From Bradyrhizobium archetypum (lineage in GTDB: Bacteria > Pseudomonadota > Alphaproteobacteria > Rhizobiales > Xanthobacteraceae): a stretch of 64,000 nucleotides of DNA. Where the stretch lies: NCBI RefSeq assembly GCF_013114835.1, contig NZ_JAAVLW010000008.1:237929-301928 (forward strand), written 5' to 3'. Of the stretch, positions 37,725 to 46,149 are shown one piece after another. The notes beneath the pieces were generated by a model. That model was not told the DNA's origin, did no database searches, and saw only the letters and a program-made list of their open reading frames with translations. The number at the start of each line of letters is the position of its first letter. Positions within the stretch are counted from its first letter, which is position 1. Both the position numbers and the translations under genes were made by a program.

Positions 37725-39218
37725 ATGAACCCACCCGTCGCCGCTCGTGCCCAATCCTCAACCCCCTCGCTGCACGACCGCCTGAAAGATCCGTCGCTGT
37801 TGCGCGACCGCTGCTACATCGACGGCGGCTGGGTCGGCGCGCCGTCGCGCCCCGTCACCAATCCGGTCAACGGCGTCGAACTGTCCAAGGTGCCGGTATT
37901 CGGTACCACGGAAGCGACGCAAGCGGTCGAAGCCGCCGAACGCGCCTTTCCGGCCTGGGCGAAACTCACCGCCAAGCAGCGCTCCAATATCTTGCGAAAG
38001 TGGTTCGAGCTGATCGCCGCCAACCGCGAGGACCTCGCGCTGATCCTGACTTCCGAGCAGGGCAAGCCGCTGGCGGAAGCGCTCGGCGAGGTCGACATTG
38101 GCGGCGCCTATGTCGAATTCTTCGCCGAAGAAGCCCGCCGCGTCTATGGCGAAACCATTCCGACCCAGCGGCCGGATGCGCGGCTGCTCGCGATCAAGCA
38201 GCCGATCGGTGTCTGCGGCGCGATCACGCCGTGGAATTTCCCGTGCTCGATGATCACCCGAAAAGTCTCGCCGGCGCTGGCTGCCGGCTGCACCGTCGTG
38301 CTCAAGCCCGCCAACGAAACGCCGCTGACTGCGCTGGCGCTGGTCGCGCTCGCCGAAAAGGCCGGCGTGCCGAAGGGCGTGTTCAACATCCTGACCGGCA
38401 ATTCGTCCGCGATCGGCAAGGTGTTGTGCGAACATCCGGCCGTGCGCTTTGTCGGCTTCACCGGCTCGACCGAGGTCGGCAAGATCCTCTATCAGCAGGC
38501 TTCGGTCGGCGTGAAGAAACTTGGCCTCGAGCTCGGCGGCAACGCGCCGTTCGTGGTGTTCGACGACGCTGACATCGATGCCGCCGTCGAGGGCGCCATC
38601 ATCTCGAAATATCGCAACATGGGCCAGACCTGCGTCTGCGCCAACCGCATCTACGCCCAAGACAAGATCTACGATGAGTTCGTCGAGAAACTGTCGAAGA
38701 AGGTCGCGGCGATGAAGATCGGCGACGGCACCGAGCAGGGCGTGGTGCAGGGCCCACTGATCAATATGGATGCCGTGCTCAAGGTCGAGAAGCATATCGA
38801 TGACGCGGTGAAGGGCGGCGCCAAGATCGTCACCGGCGGCAAGCGCCATTCGCTCGGCGGCAGCTTCTTCGAGCCGACGGTGCTGTCGAACGTGAAGGCC
38901 GATGCATTGGTCGCGCATGAGGAAACGTTCGGGCCGTTAGCGCCGGTGTTCCGCTTCAAGGACGAGGCCGATGTGATCGCGATGTGCAACAACTCGCCGT
39001 TCGGCCTGGCGTCCTATTTCTATTCCCGCGATCTCGGCCGCGTCTGGCGCGTCGCCGAAGCGCTGGAATCGGGCATGGTCGGCGTCAACACCGGCCTGAT
39101 CACGACGGAAGTCGCGCCCTTCGGCGGGGTGAAGGAGAGTGGCCTGGGCCGCGAAGGCTCGCATCACGGCATGGAGGAATATGTCGAGATCAAATACGTG
39201 ATGATGGCCGGGGTGTAG
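37725..39218 (+). CDS. gabD: Succinate-semialdehyde dehydrogenase (NAD(P)+)
   Basis: 497 residues of the aldehyde dehydrogenase family. The catalytic Cys is in GQTCVCANRI and the Glu base in LGLELGGNAPF. TPWNFPCSMITRK and the spacing of FTGSTEVGKIL (cofactor site) are typical of GabD. It oxidises succinate semialdehyde to succinate in GABA breakdown; assignment within the family is by these motifs. The ATG at 37725 has ggga(g) eight bases upstream. It is convergent with the enoyl-CoA hydratase gene. Confidence 0.87.
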   Translation: MNPPVAARAQSSTPSLHDRLKDPSLLRDRCYIDGGWVGAPSRPVTNPVNGVELSKVPVFGTTEATQAVEAAERAFPAWAKLTAKQRSNILRKWFELIAANREDLALILTSEQGKPLAEALGEVDIGGAYVEFFAEEARRVYGETIPTQRPDARLLAIKQPIGVCGAITPWNFPCSMITRKVSPALAAGCTVVLKPANETPLTALALVALAEKAGVPKGVFNILTGNSSAIGKVLCEHPAVRFVGFTGSTEVGKILYQQASVGVKKLGLELGGNAPFVVFDDADIDAAVEGAIISKYRNMGQTCVCANRIYAQDKIYDEFVEKLSKKVAAMKIGDGTEQGVVQGPLINMDAVLKVEKHIDDAVKGGAKIVTGGKRHSLGGSFFEPTVLSNVKADALVAHEETFGPLAPVFRFKDEADVIAMCNNSPFGLASYFYSRDLGRVWRVAEALESGMVGVNTGLITTEVAPFGGVKESGLGREGSHHGMEEYVEIKYVMMAGV

Positions 39219-39224
39219 CCCCGA

Positions 39225-40028
39225 TCAATCGGTGGCGTCATCGGCAAACGCGCCGTGACGCCCGACGCCGGAGGCGAAGCGCGTCGCGCCCGACAGCGTT
39301 TCGCCCGAGGCGATGACTTCGAGGCCGCCGCGCATCTCGTTGCCGATCGCCTCCTCCTCGGAAAGGTCCCACTGCCTTAGCGCCGACAGCCGATCGGCGC
39401 GCAGGCACTTCTGCGGGAAGCGCGCGATCTCCCGCGCCAGCGCGATCGCCTGCGCGACGGCCTCGCCGCGGCCGACGACGCGGTTGGCGAGCCCGATGCG
39501 CAGCGCTTCCTGGGCGCCGACCGGGCGGCCGGTGAGGATCAGGTCGATCGCCTGCGAATGGCCGATCAGCCGCGGCAGGCGGATGGTGCCGAGGTCGATC
39601 AAGGGCACGCCGAAGCGGCGGCAGAAGACGCCGAAGGTCGCATCCTCGGCGACCACGCGCAGGTCGGCCCATAGCGCGAGCTCCATGCCGCCGGCTACCG
39701 CAAAGCCCTCGACCGCCGCGATCACCGGCTTCGACAGCCGTAAGCGGCTCGGCCCCATCGGCGCAATCGAACCGTGTCCGCCGAGCTCGCGCTTCTTGTT
39801 CGGATCGCCCGACGCAACCGCCTTGAGGTCGGCGCCGGCGCAGAAATAGCCGCCGGTGCCGGCGAACACCGCGACCGACGCGCTCTCGTCGGCGTCAAAG
39901 GCAAGGAACGTGTCATACAGCTTGCGCGCCGTTGCGCCGTCGACCGCGTTGCGGCAATGCGGACGGTTGATGGAAACGACGGTGATAGGGCCGTCGCGTT
40001 CGACGAGCACGGTGTCGGTTTCGGACAT
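39225..40028 (-). CDS. Enoyl-CoA hydratase/isomerase family protein
   Basis: 267 residues of the crotonase fold. Oxyanion-hole segments are TGGYFCAGADLKAVASG and AVEGFAVAGGMELALWADLRV. The following RFGVPLIDLGTIRLPRLIG carries the region of the second catalytic acid, and no clear second Glu of true hydratases is seen, so the reaction is uncertain. It acts on an acyl-CoA in fatty- or aromatic-acid breakdown. It ends seven bases from the gabD stop. Confidence 0.83.
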   Translation of the reverse strand: MSETDTVLVERDGPITVVSINRPHCRNAVDGATARKLYDTFLAFDADESASVAVFAGTGGYFCAGADLKAVASGDPNKKRELGGHGSIAPMGPSRLRLSKPVIAAVEGFAVAGGMELALWADLRVVAEDATFGVFCRRFGVPLIDLGTIRLPRLIGHSQAIDLILTGRPVGAQEALRIGLANRVVGRGEAVAQAIALAREIARFPQKCLRADRLSALRQWDLSEEEAIGNEMRGGLEVIASGETLSGATRFASGVGRHGAFADDATD

Positions 40029-40045
40029 GTCAGGCGCTCCCTCGG

Positions 40046-40139
40046 TATCATGCGAAGCATCGAACTATGGGGCGCGCCTTGCGCCCCTGAGAATCTCGAG
40101 ATTCCGGGTCCGGTCCTTCGGACCGTCCCGGAATGACGG
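40046..40139. repeat. Palindromic intergenic repeat (family 2)
   Basis: Contains tgcgaagcatcgaactatgg, ggggcgcgccttgcgcccc and ending ccggtccttcggaccgtcccggaatgacg. It lies between the enoyl-CoA hydratase start and the purC stop. Confidence 0.85.
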
Positions 40140-40141
40140 AG

Positions 40142-41056
40142 TCAAACAGATAGCTCCGATCCCGTAACGCGCCGATACGCCTCAAGGTACCGCTTGCTGG
40201 TTGCATCCACCACGCTGTCGGGCAGTGGCGGCGGCGGGGCGTCGCCGTTCCAGCGGCCGGCGCGGCGCTCGGCGTCGAGATAGTCGCGCAGCGGCTGCTT
40301 GTCGAAGGAGGGTTGCGGCCGACCGGGCTTGTAGACGTCGGCGGCCCAGAACCGCGACGAGTCCGGCGTCATCACCTCGTCGATCAGAATGATGCGGTCG
40401 TCGGCCGCGCGGCCGAACTCGAATTTGGTGTCGGCGATGATGATGCCTTGATGACGGGCAATCCGCTCGCCGAAATTATAGACCGTGCGCGCCATGGTCT
40501 CGAGCTTCTCGGCGACGTCGTTACCGACAATCTCGCGCATGCGCGCCACCGTGATGTTCTCGTCATGACCGGTCTCGGCCTTGGTGGCCGGACTGAAGAT
40601 CGGCGGCTCGAGCTTTCCGCTTTCGAGCAGGCCTTCCGCCAGCTCCTCACCCGCCAGCGTGCCAGAGGCCGCATACTCCTTCCAGGCGGAGCCGGAGATA
40701 TAGCCGCGGATCACGCATTCGACGGGAAACACGGCGGTGCGCCGGCACAGCATCGCACGCCCGAGAATGTCGGCGCGGTGGTCCTTCAGGCCAGGTACCT
40801 TGCGGATGATCTCGTCGGCGTCGGCGCTAATCATGTGATGCGGCACCACACCTTCGAGCTGGCGGAACCACCAGGCGCTGATCTGCGTCAGCACCGCGCC
40901 TTTCATCGGAATGGTCTCGGCCATCACGACGTCGAACGCGCTGATCCGGTCGGTGGTGAGCAGCAGCACGCAATCGCTGCCGACGGCATAGATATCGCGC
41001 ACCTTACCGCGGCCGATCCGGGGCAGGGGCAAATCGCTGGCGAGCATCGCGTTCAT
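40142..41056 (-). CDS. purC: Phosphoribosylaminoimidazole-succinocarboxamide synthase
   Basis: 304 residues. PurC joins aspartate to CAIR in purine synthesis, using ATP. Signatures are GRGKVRDIYAVGSDCVLLLTTDRISAFDVV at the N-terminus, ECVIRGYISGSAWKEY in the middle, and IIADTKFEFGRAADDRIILIDEVMTPDSSRFW at the C-terminus. This is the longer, eukaryote-like form. It is not near other pur genes here. Confidence 0.95.
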   Translation of the reverse strand: MNAMLASDLPLPRIGRGKVRDIYAVGSDCVLLLTTDRISAFDVVMAETIPMKGAVLTQISAWWFRQLEGVVPHHMISADADEIIRKVPGLKDHRADILGRAMLCRRTAVFPVECVIRGYISGSAWKEYAASGTLAGEELAEGLLESGKLEPPIFSPATKAETGHDENITVARMREIVGNDVAEKLETMARTVYNFGERIARHQGIIIADTKFEFGRAADDRIILIDEVMTPDSSRFWAADVYKPGRPQPSFDKQPLRDYLDAERRAGRWNGDAPPPPLPDSVVDATSKRYLEAYRRVTGSELSV

Positions 41057-41120
41057 CGGTCAGGCTTTCGAACAGGCACGCAGGGGTGCGCGTGCAGAAA
41101 CGGCAAAGCGGAGCAATAGC

Positions 41121-41942
41121 TCACTCCGGCAGCGGAATGAACTCATGTTCGTGCGGAACGGCGGCAAACCGGCCGGTTTTCCAATCCTGTTTGGCCTGCT
41201 CGATCCGCTCCTTGCTTGAGGAGACGAAATTCCACCAGATGTGCCGCGGCCCTTCAAAGCGCTCGTTCGCGACTTCGACCTCGCCATCGACCAGATAGAT
41301 CGCGCGTTCCTCATGATCGGGATCGAGCGGCACGGAGGTCGCGGCCTGCGCCGTCACCTCGGTATAGAACCAAGGCGAGACCATGCTGACTGGCGATTTC
41401 ACGCCGAACCCATTGCCTGCGATGATGCGCGCGGTGAAGCCGTTCTCCCTCACCGTCGGCAACGCCTCGGCGGCGTAGTGCTGGAACGACGGCGCGATTT
41501 CTTCCGATCCTGCCGGCAGCGCGATCCAGCTTTGCAGGCCGAGCATCTTCTGGCCGTCGCGGCGCTGCACGTCGGGAGTGCGTTCGGAATGCGCAATGCC
41601 GCGGCCCGCCGTCATCAGGTTCATCGCGCCGGGCTGGATCTCCTGGATGTTGCCCTCGCTGTCGCGGTGCATGATCGAGCCGTCGAAGAGGTAGGTGACG
41701 GTGGCAAGCCCGATATGCGGATGCGGCCGCACGTCCATCCCCTTGCCGGCCATGAACTGCACGGGGCCGAAATGATCGAAGAAGATGAAGGGCCCGACCA
41801 TCTGCCGCTTGCCATGCGGCAGCGCGCGTCGCACTGCAAATCCGTCGCCGAGGTCGCGGGTGCGCGGCACGATGATGAGGTCGAGCGCGTCGCAGGTCAT
41901 GGGATCGCCGAGCACGGGATCGTTGGAGGGCTGCCAGCTCAT
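41121..41942 (-). CDS. Pirin family protein
   Basis: 273 residues of two cupin domains. The metal site motif FFDHFGP ... DVRPHPHIGLATVTYLF gives His residues, and GRGIAHSERT carries the further His and the Glu lies in SERT. Pirins bind Fe or similar metal; some act as quercetinases and others as redox regulators, so the job is open. AAGGAG precedes the ATG at 41942. It is divergent from the decayed gene at 42057. Confidence 0.9.
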   Translation of the reverse strand: MSWQPSNDPVLGDPMTCDALDLIIVPRTRDLGDGFAVRRALPHGKRQMVGPFIFFDHFGPVQFMAGKGMDVRPHPHIGLATVTYLFDGSIMHRDSEGNIQEIQPGAMNLMTAGRGIAHSERTPDVQRRDGQKMLGLQSWIALPAGSEEIAPSFQHYAAEALPTVRENGFTARIIAGNGFGVKSPVSMVSPWFYTEVTAQAATSVPLDPDHEERAIYLVDGEVEVANERFEGPRHIWWNFVSSSKERIEQAKQDWKTGRFAAVPHEHEFIPLPE

Positions 41943-42056
41943 GGGGGCTCCTTGAAATTTTGTGCGATCATACACCGGGGCCGGGAAAATTGAACTGCGC
42001 GGTGTTCTGCACTAAGTTCCCAATGCGCAGATGATTGCGCGAGTGGACCAACTTTG

Positions 42057-42718
42057 ATGCCGCTTTCCACCTTCGATATCGCCTTGCGCAGCGCCACCGT
42101 GGCGCTGCTTCTGGTGCTTGCGGTGTCGCTGTTTCGCGGTTTTGGAACGGTGCTCGCAGGACGGCTGGCCACGGCCTTCGCGCTGGGATCGGCGGCGCAT
42201 GCCGTGACCTCCTCGATCGGTATGACGTCGAGGGTGCCTCCGGCGTTTGCGCCGGTGATCGCGTTATCGACCGGCAACGCCGTGATGTTCTGGTTGTTTA
42301 CGCGCGCGCTGTTCGACGAGACCTTTCGGCTGCGCTGGTGGCACGCGGCGGTCGTGGCGTTCAGTTTCGTCAATTGCATGTGGCTGGCCCCGCATCCGGC
42401 GTGCAGCTTTCGATCGTCGCGATCAGTCAGTGCTGCGGCACTCTACGGCGGATTGAACGCGGTGCTGCAGATATCGCTGTCCCGCAGTGGCACGGCGAAA
42501 TCGCCAACACGGTGAATTCTGCGGCGGTGGCCGCCGTGGTTGTCGCAATCGCCATTGGGATGATGCGCGTCGATGGCGCCGAGCTGTTTCCCTTGGCCGG
42601 TGAAGCCGGCGCCGATGCGCGCCAAGCGGCTGTGGCCGAATCCAGCGCGGCCGACCAGAAACTTTGCGGCGAGCCTTCCTTCTCCCACAAGGGGAGAGGG
42701 GCGCACCGCCGACGTTGA
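42057..42718 (+). pseudogene. Decayed membrane-sensor regulator gene (AraC-type N-terminal half?)
   Basis: The frame from the ATG at 42057 encodes a hydrophobic, multi-helix N-terminus (ATVALLLVLAVSLFRGFGT, then RWWHAAVVAFSFVNCMWLAP). At about 42395 the meaningful frame shifts: the continuation QLSIVAIS, later AAVAAVVVAIAIGMMRVDGAELFPLAGEAG, is in another frame that stays open to 42718. No DNA-binding domain remains. The layout resembles membrane-linked AraC-type regulators found beside pirin genes, but that identity is inferred. I read it as a pseudogene with a frameshift and lost 3' end. Confidence 0.55.
42678..42700. repeat. Short GC hairpin element
   Basis: ccttctccc acaag ggagaggg pairs with one G-T (42678-42700). 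It is near-identical to the hairpin at 51568-51590, and sits at the end of the decayed gene. Confidence 0.65.
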
Positions 42719-42726
42719 TACTCGGT

Positions 42727-44097
42727 CTACTGCCGCCCCAACTGCGTCGCCTTCTCGACGCGATCGAATCTCTCGAGAGAAAGGATCGCATCGGCGAACT
42801 GGTCGGCGCGGCCATTCAACACCGGGCGGGCGAGCGTGAGGAATTTTTGCTGCATCGCCTGCGCATCCGGAAACGTGTCCGGTTCGCCCGAGGGGTCGGC
42901 ATAGAGCCGCTCATGCACGCCGTCATCGGTGGTGATCGAGACGCGGGCGCCGAACGGATGCGGGCGGCCGATCTCGAGGCGATCGTCCTGCACCACGTCG
43001 AACTTGTCGGCGAGCGCGTTCACCGCCGGATCGCCGAGCCGTCCGTAATCGTCCCAGCCGAAACGACCCTGGTCGAGCGCCAACGCACCGGTGAAGAACA
43101 TCGAGAATTGCCCGCCGACGATCGAGGTCGGATGCCGCTTGGTGGCGGCGTCGCCGGTCAGCGTGATGCCGTTACGGTGCAGGCCGATCTCGACGCGCTT
43201 GATCTGGTCCGGCGTCAGATTGTGCTCGCGGCGCATCGCGATCAACGCGTCCAACGCGGCATGGGTATAGCGGCAGCTCGGATAGGGTTTGACGCCGATC
43301 CGCAGCGTCTCATAGGTCCTGCCGAGGCCGGCGGTGGCCTTGTCAGGATGGGCGTCGTCGCTATAGCCGACAAGTAGCCCATGCTTGCCCTCGACCGACT
43401 CGGTCGAGCCGACAAAATTGTTGCGCGCCAGAGTGGCCGCGATCACGCCGTTCATTGCGGCGGCGCCAACTTGGTAGCGCTTGTTCCAGGCGCCGTTGAC
43501 GAGGAACTGCAGCGAGCCCGCGGCCTGGCTGCCGGACACGCCGAAGGCGGATATCAGTTGATCCTTCGAGAGGCCGAACAGTTTGCCGGCCGCGGCCGCT
43601 GCGCCATAGGTTCCGGCCGTCGCGGTCGGGTGGAAGCCGCGTGCATAATGCGAGGTCGGATCAAGCGCGTTGCCGAGCCGGCAGCACACCTCATAGCCGG
43701 CCACGATCGCGGTCAGGACGTCGCGACCCGAGGCGCCGACCATTTCGCCGACCGCAAACGCTGCCGGCACCACGGGCGCGCTCGGATGCAGCGAGGAGTC
43801 CGCATGCGTGTCGTCGAAATCGAGCGAATGGCCGAGCGCACCGTTGAGCAGCGCGGCGACCGCGGGCGTCCAGGTCTTGGAATCGCCGAACACGGTGGCT
43901 TCGCCCTTGCCGTCGAGCGCCAGCGCCTCCAGCATCTTGAGCAGCGAGGGGGTTGATTCCGCATCGCGCCGCGCCCTTATCGTGCTGCCGAGGAAATCCA
44001 GCGTCAGCACCTTGGCGCGTTCCAGCACTTCCGCAGGAATATCCGCAAATTTCAGGTCGGCGACATAGGCTGCGAGCGTTGCGGTTTCGTTGGCCAC
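42727..44097 (-). CDS. MmgE/PrpD family protein
   Basis: 456 residues of the PrpD fold. Conserved parts are GHSLDFDDTHADSSLHPSAPVVPAAFA-type segment near residues 90-115, GYEVCCRLGNAL, FHPTATAGTYGAAAAAGKL and YPSCRYTHAALDAL. PrpD itself dehydrates 2-methylcitrate; other members act on cis-aconitate or unknown substrates, and no prp genes are nearby, so the substrate is open. The start is GTG at 44097 with GAGGGC upstream. It ends nine bases from the decayed gene. Confidence 0.85.
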   Translation of the reverse strand: MANETATLAAYVADLKFADIPAEVLERAKVLTLDFLGSTIRARRDAESTPSLLKMLEALALDGKGEATVFGDSKTWTPAVAALLNGALGHSLDFDDTHADSSLHPSAPVVPAAFAVGEMVGASGRDVLTAIVAGYEVCCRLGNALDPTSHYARGFHPTATAGTYGAAAAAGKLFGLSKDQLISAFGVSGSQAAGSLQFLVNGAWNKRYQVGAAAMNGVIAATLARNNFVGSTESVEGKHGLLVGYSDDAHPDKATAGLGRTYETLRIGVKPYPSCRYTHAALDALIAMRREHNLTPDQIKRVEIGLHRNGITLTGDAATKRHPTSIVGGQFSMFFTGALALDQGRFGWDDYGRLGDPAVNALADKFDVVQDDRLEIGRPHPFGARVSITTDDGVHERLYADPSGEPDTFPDAQAMQQKFLTLARPVLNGRADQFADAILSLERFDRVEKATQLGRQ

Positions 44098-44220
44098 GGC
44101 TTTGCCCTCGTTATTCTGGCGTGGAAGATTAGGTACGGCGCAGTCGAGACGCCGTCAACGCCCGTTATAGCGGGTCAGACCCCTGCTTCCATGCACCATG
44201 TCTGGAGATTCAGGCCTGGC

Positions 44221-44694
44221 TTAGGCTGCAACCTGACGCAGCAGGGCCGGCACGATCAGCCGGTGAAACGGCATGATGATCGCAAGGTAAGTCCGGCCCA
44301 GCCAATTGTGCGTCTTGACCAGCGTCGTCGCGGTGACTTGCCGGACATCGCCGGCAGGCGTTACGTCCACCACGACGCGAAAGTCGAGATGCCGGTCGTT
44401 GAAGCCGGCAATCAGGCGATCCGGCGTTTCGCTCACGACCGGAAAGATACCGATCATGTCACGGGGCACATCCGGATGGGCGCCCGACGTTTTCAGTCCG
44501 AGCGGCGCTACCAGCAAATTGCGCAATAACAGCAGCGCCTCAGCCCAGCGCGGCTGCCGCGCCATCATCTGCTCTGCAGCTCGGCGAGCGTCGAGATCGC
44601 GATTGCTGATTTCAATGCAGAAGGCGTCGGCAAATTGCACTCCGGCCAGTATCGCATTGGCATCAGCGGACGGCGTAACCTCACGGACAGTCAT
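44221..44694 (-). CDS. DUF2867 domain-containing protein
   Basis: 157 residues starting MTVREVTPSADANAILAG. It matches the DUF2867 layout: a central WAEALLLLRNLLVAPLGLK, then a beta-rich part and a C-terminal NWLGRTYLAIIMPFHRLIVPALL. It may be a lipid- or ligand-binding fold. Function unknown. Its ATG overlaps the MATE stop as ATGA, so the two are coupled. Confidence 0.72.
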   Translation of the reverse strand: MTVREVTPSADANAILAGVQFADAFCIEISNRDLDARRAAEQMMARQPRWAEALLLLRNLLVAPLGLKTSGAHPDVPRDMIGIFPVVSETPDRLIAGFNDRHLDFRVVVDVTPAGDVRQVTATTLVKTHNWLGRTYLAIIMPFHRLIVPALLRQVAA

Positions 44695-46097
44695 GGAGAT
44701 AGCACTCTGCTCGCCAGTAGCCGGAACCGCAAGACGAGCAGAATGGCGAAGACCAGGGTACCGATCGACAATCCGATCCAGACGCCAACGGCGCCGAGCG
44801 ATGTCCAGAATGCGAGTGTACAGGCGGAAGCAAAGCCGATCAGCCAGTAGCTGAGGGTGGCGAATAGCAGCGGGACACGCGTATCATTCATTCCGCGCAG
44901 CGCGCCGGCGGCGATGGTTTGGATGCCGTCCGCGACAAAGAAGGTGGAGCCGATCAGGAGCAGCGTTGCCGTCAGCGTCGCGGTTGCGTCGACGGCTTCA
45001 CCGAGAAATATCTCGGCAATCAGGAACCGTCCGAGAATCACGGCGAGTGTCATCGTCGCCATGAACGTAGCGCCGAGAAGGATCGCGACATAGCCCGCGC
45101 GCCTGACCGCGCCGCTGTCCCGGCGCCCGACCGCATGACCGACCCGGACGGTCGCTGCCATACTGATTCCGAACGGCACCATGAAAAGGATGGCTGCGAT
45201 CTGGAGTGCAATCTGGTGCGCTGCGAGTGCTGTGGTGCTGATGAGACCCATCAGCAGGCCGGCAGCGCCGAACAGCCCGTATTCCAGCAGAAACGCCATC
45301 GAGATCGGCGCGCCGACGATCACGAGCTTCGCCATCAGCGGCCAGTCGATGCGCCAGATGTTGCCGAGCACGTGATATTTCCGGAACGGCCGCCGCAGCG
45401 CGGTGAACCACAGCCCGGCGAGAAACGTGCCGAGATTGACCATGCTGGTCGCAAGGCCCGCGCCGAACAGCCCGAGCTCGGGCAGGCCCCATTTCCCATA
45501 GAGCAGCAGATAGACCAGCAGCGCGTTGGCCGGGATTGCGGCCAGCGTGATCCAGAGCACCGGCTCGGGCCGGTTTACCGCGCTCATGAAGCCGCGGATC
45601 GCGATGAACCACAGCGCCGGCAGGATGCCCCAGGCAAGGCCGAACAGGTAGTGCTGCGCGAGCCCGGCGGCCGTCGGCGCCTGGCCGAGCGCGATCAGGA
45701 TCACCTCGCCGCGGAATGGCAGTGCCATCAGCGGCAGTGCGATCAACAGCGCCGCCCACAAGCCGACGCGCAGCGCGCGCCGTACCATGCGCGGATCGCG
45801 AGCGCCGAAAGCCTGCGCCGCCAGCGGCGCTACCGCCGATACCAGGCCCATGCCGAACGTGAAGGTGACAAAGAACACCGTATGGGCCAGGGCTGCCGCA
45901 GCCACGGTTTCGCTGCCGAGCCGACCGATGAATGCCAGGTCAGTCGTCATCATCGCGATCTGTCCGAGCTGCGTCAGCGCGAGCGGCACTGCGAGCTTCA
46001 GCGTCTCGGCAAGCTCAATCGCGAGATGGCGGCCGGGCACGGCCGCAGAGGCGGGCGGCGCAACGCTTGCGCGTTCAATTTTATCGAGCGAGGTCAT
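44691..46097 (-). CDS. MATE family efflux transporter (NorM type)
   Basis: 468 residues, about 12 membrane helices in two six-helix halves. The N-terminal half (KLAVPLALTQLGQIAMMTTDLAFIGRLG) and the second half (KLVIVGAPISMAFLLEYGLF) show the MATE repeat. It should expel cationic drugs or metabolites with Na+ or H+ antiport; substrates cannot be told. It is followed by a coupled DUF2867 gene. No regulator lies beside it. Confidence 0.88.
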   Translation of the reverse strand: MTSLDKIERASVAPPASAAVPGRHLAIELAETLKLAVPLALTQLGQIAMMTTDLAFIGRLGSETVAAAALAHTVFFVTFTFGMGLVSAVAPLAAQAFGARDPRMVRRALRVGLWAALLIALPLMALPFRGEVILIALGQAPTAAGLAQHYLFGLAWGILPALWFIAIRGFMSAVNRPEPVLWITLAAIPANALLVYLLLYGKWGLPELGLFGAGLATSMVNLGTFLAGLWFTALRRPFRKYHVLGNIWRIDWPLMAKLVIVGAPISMAFLLEYGLFGAAGLLMGLISTTALAAHQIALQIAAILFMVPFGISMAATVRVGHAVGRRDSGAVRRAGYVAILLGATFMATMTLAVILGRFLIAEIFLGEAVDATATLTATLLLIGSTFFVADGIQTIAAGALRGMNDTRVPLLFATLSYWLIGFASACTLAFWTSLGAVGVWIGLSIGTLVFAILLVLRFRLLASRVLSP

Positions 46098-46149
46098 TGC
46101 AACAGACTACCACGGCGGGTGGCCGAAAAAATGACGTTGCCGCTGAGGC

